NCBI GenBank assembly: GCA_038049695.1
Contig: CP142458.1
Span: 40,207,501-40,271,500, forward strand
Origin: Cinnamomum chago
Taxonomy: Eukaryota; Streptophyta; Magnoliopsida; Laurales; Lauraceae
Length of the DNA stretch: 64,000 nucleotides
Direction: 5' to 3'
The position numbers were made by a program, and so were the translations under genes. Below the pieces are notes generated by a model, which was not told the DNA's origin, did not search any database, and saw only the letters and a list, made by a program, of their open reading frames with translations. This document shows, piece after piece, positions 44,760-55,048 of this stretch; position 1 is the first letter of the stretch; each line of letters starts with the position of its first letter.

Positions 44760-45413
44760 CTACGGGTGATAGGCTGTGCTAAACTGTAGTTTCGTACCCA
44801 TAGACTCATGTAGCGTCTTCCAAAACCTCGAGACGAATCTTCTGTCTCTGTCAGATGTGATAGAAACTGGCTGCCCATGTCGACTGACGATCTCGCTGAC
44901 AAACAACTCTGCTAAAGGTAGCATGTGCATCTTCTTCCCTGTCTTCATAGCAATGAAATGCGCTGACTTGGTGAGTCGGTCCACAATGACCCATATCGCA
45001 TCGTTGCCTCTGCTAGTCCTTGGTAGTCCCGAAATAAAGTCCATAGTAATGTTCTCCCATTTCCATTCCGGGATCTCTAACGGCTGTAACAATCCTGGAG
45101 GCCTCTGATGTTCTGCCTTTATCAACTGACACGTCATACAACGGGAGACAAACGCTGCAATTTCTCTCTTCATGTTGTTCCACCAAAATCTGCCCTTTAA
45201 ATTCTGATACATCTTCGTGCTGCCTGGATGCATAGAGTACTTCGTACTGTGAGCTTCGGTCATGATATCATTCCTCAAATCTTCAATATTTGGCACGCAT
45301 AGACGGTCACGGTAGTACAAAACTCCATCAACAATACGGAAGTTAGGACGTTCTGCTATATGCTCTGAAATCTTGGCCAACTCTGGATCTTGCAACTGAC
45401 TGTCCTTGATCTT
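44760..45413 (-). pseudogene. Tekay integrase N-terminal and core
   Basis: Zinc-binding H-H-C-C part: EAHSTKYSMHPGSTKMYQNL, then FVSRCMTCQLIKAEHQRPPG. Core: ITMDFISGLPRTSRGNDAIW (first Asp) and VSRHGQPVSITSDRDRRFVS (second Asp). Ends at a TAG in AYHP-stop, where CAG is expected; the third catalytic residue lies just beyond. A TAG also lies at its start (45414-45416), from a GAG or similar codon. Confidence 0.93.
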
Positions 45414-46071
45414 CTAAATGAAAGAAGGTTCTGACACTGTCATGTTAGCTAACAAAACACCCTTCCTTAGTGGCTGTAGATCTAAACTCAACTCTTCAAA
45501 TTGCTCAAAGATACAAGTGCCACTTAGGTTTGCCAAGCCTACTGATTTTCTGCTCAAGGCATCAGCAACTACATTAGCTTTCCCCGGGTGGTACTTGATT
45601 GGAAAATCATAGTCCTTGATATATTCCATCAATCTTCCCTGCCTCATGTTCAATTCCTTCTGAGAAAACAAGTATTGTAAGCTGCGGTGATCGGAGTGAA
45701 CTTCGAACTTCTCTCCATAAAGGTAATGTCTCCACATTTTCAACGTGAAAACAACCGCTGCTAACTCAAGATCATGGGTGGCATAGTTCTTCTCGTGATC
45801 TTTCAACTGTCTGGATCCATATGCAATCACTTTTCCTTTTTGCATCAACACACAACCAAGTCCAACATTCGAAGCATCGGTAAAAATGGTAAAATTGTCG
45901 CTCCCGGATGGTAAAGTAAGGACTGGTGCTGTAGTCAATCTCTTCTTTAGCTCTTGGAAACTATCTTCACACTGATTTGTCCACACATATGGCACATTCT
46001 TCCTTGTCAACTTCGTCAAAGGTGACGCAACCGAAGAAAATCCCTACACTAACCTCCTGTAATAGCTTGCC
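45414..46071 (-). pseudogene. Tekay RNase H
   Basis: [20 protein letters not shown], then [20 protein letters not shown] (first catalytic Asp), [20 protein letters not shown] (catalytic Glu), [20 protein letters not shown] and [14 protein letters not shown], all key acidic residues visible. Upstream of 46019 a TAG in RRLV[13 protein letters not shown] interrupts the connection to RT, and the solo LTR at 46072 splits it further. Confidence 0.93.
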
Positions 46072-49000
46072 TGTAAGACCCCGACCCGAAAGAACCCGAT
46101 TAGTATTAATTAAGTTCATGTTAGTTCTAAGCTTGATTAGTGTTTTTGGCTAAGTTGAGTTTGGAATAGCTTTTGTACTAGTTTTGAGGAATTTTGATTG
46201 CTTTGTGTTAGTGGGGCCCTTTGGGGGTTCCTTTTCATGACATTGCATATGTTTGAGGATTTATCGGAGATTTTTGCATTCATTGTTTTAATCTCGTTTT
46301 ATTCGTATTGATAAGCTCTACAGCTTTCATGTTGATCCCGTCCCCGTTTGAGATCCCGAAACCCGATTTCATAGCCTTGAGGACAAAACAGTCATTGCAC
46401 ACAAAATCTGTACCCAAAACTTGATATTCCCGAAACCCGTGAAACATATACTTTTTGGAAACTAGATATTTCGGCGATCATTTCTTTCTTCTTCGTCGAA
46501 TTCATTAGAAGCCCCGAAAGACAAGATTTCAGCCCTTGAATGTCTTTAGTAGTGGGACCCATTCCCATTTGCCATATAAGGAGAACCCATCTTCCCATTC
46601 CCTTTTTCCAGCACAAAAAGAACCTAGGGTTTGCTTTTGGAAACTTTTCTTCTTCCTCTTGCTCTCTCCACCTTCAATCCACACCAAGCTTGCATCAATC
46701 AAGAAATGGAAGTTATCATTCTCCTCCCCACCTTGCAAGCTTCCTTTTTATACCATTTCTAGAAGAATCCACCAACTTTGAGATCTTCATTGAACTAAAT
46801 CTTGCCATTAGAGGACCTTACAAGTAAGTAATCCTTCCCTTCTTCTAGATTGGTATTATTCTAGCCTTAGAGAAACTTCATTTCCATTATTGTAAGGTTT
46901 CCCTTCCTATTTCTTGTTTTGACCCATTTTAGGGTTTGTTTTGGGGGATTTTTGTTATAGCTTTGATCTTTGGCTTGGAAGAGTATAGGAGTTTGATTTC
47001 TTGATTTGAAGACACAAGGCAAGTGGATGATTTGATTTTTATGAGCTTTCAATGGTTTCCATGAAGAATGTGGTTCACTTGTCATTTCACTCATATTTAT
47101 TGGCTTGCATTTATTTTTGAAATGAATACTTGAATGCATATTGGCTAAGTCATTTAATGTTTTGTAAACATGTTGGTTTAGCATTTATTGTCTTTTGGTT
47201 ATATTCTAAATGAATGTTTGTGAAATGGTTTCCTTCCTCCTTCCTTTGTATTGGACTTGATGTGGAAGAATGAGGTGATGAATGATCATATATTGGAGTT
47301 TTGGGAGAGGCATAGATAGGTGCATTGGAGGAGCTCCTAGCTCAGTTATATTGCAGGGACTAAGTGGAAGTGGGGAGAATGGTTTTGAGGAGGAGAAAGG
47401 GCTCAAATCTGAACACAGTGGGTGTTTCCCGCACCTAGCGGTCACCTGGCGGCTAGCCGTCTGGTGACTGGCGGCTAGCCGAAATGTCACGGTTGCTTTT
47501 CCAGAGAGCACACTTCTCCACCTGAAAACTCAGTCAGCTCCACGGTTAGCCAGCGGCTAACCGCCGAACCCATCGGCGGCTAACCGCCAGCTAACCACAC
47601 CTTGGCGGTTAGCTTTCCAGTAAGCTGCATTTTTGGCAGCCAAGCCGCGGCCAGCTGCGCGGTCAACCAGCGGCTAGCCGCCCATCCCAGCGGCGGCTAA
47701 CGGCCAGCTGACCGAAATTTCCCAGGTTTCGGAGAGCTCCTGCTGGAGCGAACTCTCCGGTTCGTTCGAGCGCTGAGCTTTGTCAATCGAAGGAGATTCA
47801 CTAGGCATTGCATGAGGCCATCCGAGAAAGAAACCATATCACAAGGATGTCATTTGAAGTTTTGAAAATTCAAAGTGTATAAGGAGCCCGGAATGTCCCC
47901 AAACTCAAGAGTACCAAATTATTATTAGATTGACATACGGGATCCCTATTCATTTCAAATAAATCTTGAACCGATGCTTTACCCGAAATTTCGATTGTTT
48001 ATGGTACTTTATCGATCCCGAGATTTATACTACATGCCTTGTTTTCCCGAAAGTATTGAATTACACTTGAAATAGTTACTTGTCTTGAAGTGCATTGCAC
48101 CACATGATATGACAGTGTGCCCATGAGCACCCCCGTCTTGCCCGTTTGTTTATGTATTTGTACTAGATTTACTTGCATATGTCTCGATTGTATTTGACCT
48201 ATGAGTCGGCACCACTAAGCTTGGATAACCATGTTGGTCTGATCCACCGACTTGGAGATCCCCCTCTTGTCTCGCCAGCTGCAGTTTGGATCCCGCTACC
48301 CGGTCATTACCGTGGTCTTGTCCCGATGCCGCAGATTGCTACTGTGGTCCCCGATGCTCGGCTCGCTACCGTGGTCATGTATAGTATATGTATATGTATA
48401 TGTATATGTAATTATATGAGATCCACTGTTTCTCCTCACCTCGAGTGACTGAGATCAGTGCCTAGTTATTGCTCTATCACCTTAGTGATAGAGGACTTAG
48501 CTTCGTGTGGTTGCCATCTTGATTGTTTCCCGTTTCCTTGGTCACCTTACATGTTTTACATTGCATACGTGTATTTGGAATATATGTTTTATCTTGTTTA
48601 GAGAAATTGTTATTTAAACAGGTTTACATATTTTGAAGGTAAATTCATTTATTTTCATATTGTTATTGTGTTTTCCTCCATTTGTCAAACCGTCGTGTTT
48701 GATCTACTCTTTGGTACTCAGGTCCCGTTGTCGGTTATCCCGAGGAGGAGCTCGAGGAGGCGGTCGTAGAACCGCAGCAGTTAGTTGAGTGGCGTGCTGA
48801 TGACGTCATGTAGATGTTCGGTTGCTATGAGAGACTTATCTTTTTGGGGAAATTGTCTAACCATTCTTTGGATTGGTATTTTGTTATATTGGCCTTGTGG
48901 GCCTCTATTTTTGGGAAATGTAATTAAATGATATTTGTATAAACTTTAACTTACTTTGGGTCAATATGCTATAGATCATTGCTCATTCTGATATAGTGTC

Positions 49001-49231
49001 TTTATACTTGTGATATTGTTTTATGATCAAGGATGGTTGACTATTTGATTTGCTACACGCTTCCGCACTTAAAAGAAATGTTCATTGATGGTTGTGATAT
49101 CCTCACCGCGGACACCTATAGGAAATTAAATAAACGTATGTTGTCATTTAAACAGATGTTGTGGTTATCTATTCACCATCATTTCAGATGTAATTGTCCC
49201 GATCCCGGATTCCCGGTCTGGGGTCGCGACA
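46072..49231 (+). mobile_element. Solo Tekay-type LTR, reverse orientation in Tekay element
   Basis: TGTAAGACCCC...GGGGTCGCGACA, 3160 bp, flanked by TTGCC (46067-46071) and CTGCC (49232-49236), one mismatch. Lies between RT and RNase H of the host element. TATA box at about 46569 (CCATATAAGG). It differs from the other family copies in carrying a GGCTAGCC-type array at 47451-47713. Confidence 0.92.
47451..47713. repeat. GGCTAGCC/GGCTAACC palindrome array with 11 and 22-23 bp phasing
   Basis: Cores at 47451, 47473, 47544, 47555, 47578, 47589, 47607, 47661, 47672, 47695 and 47706. Successive spacings within groups: 22; 11, 23, 11, 18; 11, 23, 11. A leftover CTGGAGCG/CGTTCGAGCG pair follows at about 47743-47774. 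Confidence 0.88.
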
Positions 49232-49682
49232 CTGCCAAACCCAGAAAACTTCTGATTTCTGTTGCATTCTTCGGTCTTTCCAAACTCATAACTGCTTCAA
49301 TCTTGGACGGATCCACTGACAATCCTTCTTTCGAGAAGATGTGCCCCAAAAATGCTACTTGCTCCAACCAAAATTCACACTTGTTGAGCTTCGCATACCA
49401 CTGATTCTCTCTCAAAAGTTGCAGTGCTATCCTCAAGTGCTCTTCATGCTCTTCTCTGGTCTTAAAGTATACCAAAATGTCATCCATGAACACTACAACG
49501 AACTTATCCAAATACTCTGCAAATATCTTGTTCATCAACGCCATGAACACTGCCGGCGCATTAGTCAACCCAAATGGCATCACTAGGAACTCATAGTGGT
49601 CATATCTTGTCCGGAAAACTGTTTTCAACACATCTGATTCTCTAACTCTCAACTGATGGTAACCGGATCTCAAATCGATCTT
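49232..49682 (-). pseudogene. Tekay reverse transcriptase, C-terminal half
   Basis: After a TAG at 49683-49685, reads [60 protein letters not shown] (catalytic MDD) and [20 protein letters not shown]. Breaks at [11 protein letters not shown], where the solo LTR is inserted. Confidence 0.93.
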
Positions 49683-50430
49683 CTAAAAGTATGATGCACC
49701 TTGTAACTGATCAAACAATTCATCTATTCTTGGTAATTGATACTTGTTCTTAATGGTCACTTGATTCAATCTTCTGTAATCTATACACATTCTCATCGAA
49801 CCATCCTTCTTCTTGACAAACAAAACTGGAGCTCCCCAAGGTGAAATACTCGGTCTCACAAAACCTTTATCTAACAAGTCTTGCAACTGAGTCTTCAACT
49901 CTCCCAACTCTGCTGGAGCCATTCTATATGGTGCAATAGATATCGGAGCGGTCCCTGGTAACAACTTAATAGTGAAATCAATCTCTCTGATGGGTGGTAA
50001 ACTTGGAATCTCCTCCGGAAAAACATCCGGGAATTCCCAAACAATTGGGATCTCCTCCACCCCTTGGGACCGTTTATCCTCCGTGATAAACGCCAAATAT
50101 GCTTCACAACCACTTTTTAAAAGTCTATCAGCCTTCAATGCTGAGACCAACCCTGCACGAGGACTCCTCCTCTCTCCCTGAAACAACACCCCTGCTGGTA
50201 TCTCATCTAACTTGAAAGTCAGGGTCTTATGGAAACAATCCATTGTGGCATGGTATCCTGCCAGCCAATCCATCCCTAGGATGACATCAAAATCGAACAT
50301 CTCTAACAGAATGAGATCTGCGGTTAAAACTACTTCTCCTATCTGGACTGTGCAACTAGGGTAATATGTACTACAAATAATTTGTTTGCCTACTGGGGTT
50401 GCCACAGTCAAAATAAACTCAAGTTCCCTA
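49683..50430 (-). pseudogene. Tekay protease body and RT N-terminal half
   Basis: Protease strands: [20 protein letters not shown], then [72 protein letters not shown]. Ends YF-stop (TAG). The upstream protease active site lies in another frame because of a one-base shift near 50430. Confidence 0.92.
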
Positions 50431-51062
50431 GCATATCAATCAACTTAGAAAATTCATGGGATAAGAATGAGTGTGTAGAGCCAGGGTCAAATAAAATCTT
50501 AGCTTTTATCCCACAAACAAGAAGTGTACCTTCCACTACATCTCCCGCTGCCTCTGCATCAGCTCTATTGACCCCGTAGATTTGCCCTCGATGTTAGGGC
50601 CTATTCTGTGCCTGCTGTGGTCTGCCATGTTGCGCATTCCTATGCTACTGCGGTGCATGCTGATTTGGGTTGTGTCCCTGCTAATGAGCCTGTTGTTGTT
50701 GTTGTTGTGGTCTATGTTGCTGTTATTGTGGTGCTTGTTGCTGTAGTGGCCTTGCCTGATTCTAGACAATGATTACATTCTGTGGTGCTGCTGGACGTTG
50801 TGCCCCTTGCTGCTGCTGCTGGTTCGCCTATTCTGCCTTGGACAGTCTCTCATCTGATGGGTCATGGAACCACATCTGAAACATGCTCCTGTCAGTGTAC
50901 GACACTATGCACTCTCATGGTTCTTCCCACAGTGGGTACAAACCAAGGGACCCTGAGCATTCTGTTCTGTCCTCTACCTCTTGTTCTGATGATTCCTTTG
51001 CTGGTAGTTCTGCTGCTGAGCTTGTCCCTTGCCTTGGACTCTAAGGATCTTGTTGTGAAAGT
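50431..51062 (-). pseudogene. Tekay gag C-terminus, zinc knuckles, protease active site
   Basis: Protease active site ILFDPGSTHSFLSHEFSKLI near 50430-50500. Upstream, Gln/Asn-rich sequence, and two zinc knuckles: CTHCGKNHESA-stop-C and CFRCGSMTHQMRDCP (intact). Paired knuckles before protease are usual in this lineage. The Gln-rich stretch holds several stops (TAG from CAG). Confidence 0.85.
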
Positions 51063-54054
51063 TGTAAGACCCCGACCCGAGTGAACCCGATTAGTGCTAA
51101 TTAAGTTGCGTGTTAGTGCTAAGCTTGATTAGTGTTTTTGGTTAAGTTGGGTTTGGAATAGCTTTTGATATAGTTTTGGAGATTTTGATTTGCTTTGTGT
51201 TAGTGGGGCCCTTTGGGGGTTCCTTTCATGACATTGCATATGTTTGAGGATTTATCGGAGGTTTTTACATTCATGATTTTAATCCTGTTTTACTCGTTTT
51301 GATGATCCCTACAACTTTCGTGTTGATCCCGTCCCCGTTTGAGATCCCGAAACCCGATTTCATAGCCTTGAGGGTAAAACAGTCATTTCACACCAAATCT
51401 GTACCCAAAACTTGATATTCCCGAAACCCGCGAAACATATACTTTTTGGAAACTAGATATTTCGACGAACATTTCTTCCTTCTTCGTCGAATTCATCCGA
51501 GGACCCGAGAGAGATGATTTCAGCCAAATTAGTTCCTTAAGTTGTGGGACCCAACCTCTCATTGTTAACAAAAGAGACATTTCCCCTTCTTTTTCCATTT
51601 TTATTTTCCAGCACAAGAGAGAGACCTAGGGTTTTTTTAGCAACTTTCCTTTCTTCTTCTTGCTTCTCCTTCTCCAATCCTCACCAATCTTGCACCAAAC
51701 TTGAAATGGAGATCACCAACCTCTTCCTCATCTAGCAAGCTTCACTTTGATACCTTTTGTAGAAGAATCCATCAACTTTGAGACTCCCTTTGAGATAGCT
51801 CTCTTCATTTGAAGGTCATCCAAGTAAGTGTTCTTCTTCATCTTCTAGATTTGTGTTCCTATAGCCTTAGAGAAGCTCCACCTTTATTATTGAAAGGTTT
51901 CCTTGTCATTTCATTGTTTGACCCATTTTAGGGTTTGTTTTGGGGGTTTTTTATTGTAGCTTGGAAGTGAGCTTAAGAAGTGAGTAGAGGCTTGATTTTG
52001 GCTAGCTTGGACTTGAGGCAAGTGAATGATGAAGTGTTTTTAAGTTTCAAATGGTTTGGTGAAGCATTTATGGATTTTCATGTTTTCATTGATTCCTTTT
52101 ATGGTTGAAATAAATGATCTTTATGCATCTTGATAGCCTCATTTAATGTCTTGGAAACATGTGTTTAAGTCATCTTGTTTATAGCTATATGTGGTTGTTG
52201 ATGTGTTGGAAGGAAAGGAAACAAAAAGGAAAAAGATCAAGTTCCCGGACCTACTACACGCCCAGGTCCGATCGATCGGACGTGTAGGCCGATCGATCGG
52301 ACTATCTTTAACTGTAAGGCTTTTTTAGCCGATCGATCGGACTGTAAGGCCGATCGATCGGACCTGTCCGTATCTGGGACAGAAATTCGGTTTGAGTCCA
52401 GTGGGTTTTGATATTATTTTTTTTTGTGGACCTTGGCTACCCTCCTTGGACTCACTTGACCATATGTGAGGGTGTCTTGAGCCGATGCTCTTCACGGTTG
52501 GTTCGGATGCATCGAAGTTCAATCTATTTCAATCTAGAACGGGATGGAACGACACGATATTTTATTCATATCTAAACGAAAGGTCTATTTCCTTGGGTAT
52601 CGCGAATTCTATTCCTTTCGGTGACTGAGTAGGTTGCTCGATGGTTCCGGGTTAACATCATACTTAGGATGGACCGTTTATAGTCTTGATCTTCTATGCT
52701 AATACCTAGTTCTAACCATAAGCTCATATTAAGTTTTTAAAATCGTAAAAGTGCATAAGGAGCCCGGAATGTCTTCAAACTCAAGGAGTACCAAATCATT
52801 TCAATAATCGACATACGGGACCCTTATTCACTTAAATAGATCTTGAAATCAATATTTTCCCGGAATTATAATAGTTCATTTTATTTCTTCATTTCCAAGA
52901 TTTACTTTACATGATCTGTTTTCCCGAAAGCTTGATGGTTACACTAGTAACATTGACCTGTCCCGAAGAGTATTGCCCGATATGAAATGAAAGTTATACA
53001 TTTGAATATTCTTGCCCGTTCATTGATTTACTTGTACTTGATTGACTTGCATATGTATCGATGTGTTATTTAACCTATGAGTCGGCATCACTAAGCTTGG
53101 ATACCTTGTCGGTTTGATCCACCGACTTGGAAATCCCTCTCCCGTCCCGCCAGCTGCAGTTTGGATCCCGATACCCAATCATTACCATGGTCCCGTCCTG
53201 ATGCCCGGTTCGCTACCGTGGTCCCGTCCTGTATATTTATATTGTTTATATGATTTACGTTGATTCTCCTCACCTTGTGTGACTGAGATCAACGCCCCGT
53301 GATACTGTTGTCACTCTAGTGACAGAGGACTTAGCTTTATGTGATTGCCATCTCGTGAGTTCCCGATCCCTTGGTTACCTCATATGTTTTATCTTGTTTA
53401 CATGTTTTCTAGCAAATGATTTATCTATTTTGTGAGAGTTCTTGCTTAAACAGATTTCCTTGCTTTTCGAGATATTTCATCTATTACGTGTTGTTGTATC
53501 TTTTCACTCTCTTACCAGACCGTCGTGTCTGACCCATTTACTTTGGTACTCAGGTCCCATTGCCGGTTTCCTTGAGGAGGAGCCAGAGGAGGCGGTAGGT
53601 GAGCCGCAACCTCTAGTTGAGTGGCGTGCTGACGATGTCATGTAGACATCGGGTTGCTACAAGAGGCGTAACATTTTGGGGAGAACTATTTAACCATTCT
53701 TTTGGGTTATTGTTTTGTTTATATTGGCCTTTGTTGGCCTCTAATTTTGGGGAATGTAACTAAATGATATTTTATCTAACTTTAACAACTTTTGGGAAAC
53801 ATGCTATAGATCATTGCTCATTCTGATACAGTTTTGATATTTGATGTTAATGCTTGCATGATTAGAGATAGTCTAACTACTTGATTTGCTACACGCTTCC
53901 GCACTAAAAAGAAATATTCATGCAAGGTTGTGATATCCTCACCGCGGACACATGTGGGAAATTAAATAAGTTGTATATTGTTGATGTAGATAATCATCAT
54001 TAATCATTGTTCACTAATGTCCCGATCCCGGATTTCCGGTCCGGGGTCGCGACA
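51063..54054 (+). mobile_element. Second solo Tekay-type LTR, reverse orientation
   Basis: TGTAAGACCCC...GGGGTCGCGACA, 2992 bp, perfect AAAGT duplication (51058-51062 and 54055-54059). Inserted in gag of the Tekay element. Carries a CCGATCGATCGG array in place of the CGCTCGAGCG array. Confidence 0.94.
52268..52361. repeat. CCGATCGATCGG palindrome pairs
   Basis: Four perfect 12-bp palindromes at 52268, 52289, 52329 and 52350: two pairs, each at 21 bp. Confidence 0.92.
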
Positions 54055-54840
54055 AAAGTTCTCAAACTTACAGGCCCTCTTGACAGCTTCATCGAAAGTT
54101 GCAGGTGGTACTACTCCGGTGGCATCTCTCTCAATAAAAGGGTTAAGTCCTTCAAAGAACTTGGCAATTTTCTTCTCCACCGTATCCACCAACTCCGGAG
54201 CATACCTGGACAATCTCTAGAACTTGGTGAGGAATTCGAGGACTGTCATACTTCCTTGTACAAGCTGCTGAAATTCTATGGCCTTTTGCTTCTTGATGTG
54301 AGCGGGCACGTACTTATCATGGAATTGTCTCTTGAAGTTTGCCCAAACCTCTGCATCAGCCATGGTCCTGTATTCCTCCCTCACCGTCTTCCACCATCTG
54401 TCTGCTGTACCGCTAAATAGAGATGATGCTAGCTTCACTCTTTCACCTCCGGTACAATGGAAAATCTCAAAGATGTTCTCCGTATGTTCCAACCAGTCAT
54501 CTGCAGCCAATGGATCTTCTATCCCCATAAACTCTTTCGGAGCTCTCTGCCGAAACCGCTCAAACAAAGCGTTCGGGTCATGTTGCCTTTGATTGATAAC
54601 AATTGCGGGCTGAGGTTGAACCGGCTCGGGTCTTCTTTGTATTACTTCTAATAACTGCCTCTGCATGTCTGCCAGCTCTCTAGCATGATCTTCCTCTCTT
54701 TTGAGCATTTGTTCTTGCAGCCTAGCCTGATTCTCATTAGCTTGACGTTGTTGGTCAAGCATTGCCTGCATCATCTGCTGAAATTAATTTGGTGGGTTGT
54801 TATCAACCCTATCCTCTTCAAGTGGAACTGTGTGATCACT
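54055..54840 (-). pseudogene. Tekay gag
   Basis: Gln-rich N-terminus MMQAMLDQQRQANENQARLQ with coiled-coil character, then the gag domain: ALFERFRQRAPKEFMGIEDP, LAADDWLEHTENIFEIFHCT, RVKLASSLFSGTADRWWKTV and FKRQFHDKYVPAHIKKQKAI. A stop near 54214 precedes LSRYAPELVDTV-like MSRYAPELVDTVEKKIAKFF and TFDEAVKRACKFENF at the solo LTR border. An upstream start near 54888 (MPHRKRPVN) followed by a TAA (54781-54787 region) suggests the original N-terminus was about 35 residues longer. Confidence 0.92.
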
Positions 54841-55032
54841 TTCGCTAGCAGAAGGGTTGCCATTTACTGGTCTCTTACGATGTGGCATGATGCTGCAAAA
54901 CAAATTGTCAGCACATAATAATCAAATAAAGGGTCACACATTGCTCACACGATACTAGCTAACGAAAGGTCTAACGGATCCTCGTCACGTCCTTAGGATT
55001 TCTAGTTTCTTTTAATTGCTTGAAACACGTCT
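54841..55032 (-). other. Tekay leader and gag N-terminal remnant
   Basis: Short region between primer site and readable gag. Confidence 0.6.
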
Positions 55033-55046
55033 CGCTCTGATACAAG
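55033..55046 (-). promoter_or_regulatory. Tekay primer-binding site, altered
   Basis: Minus TTGTATCAGAGCG, one base off the initiator tRNA-Met type TGGTATCAGAGC, next to the 5' LTR. Confidence 0.75.
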
Positions 55047-55048
55047 TC

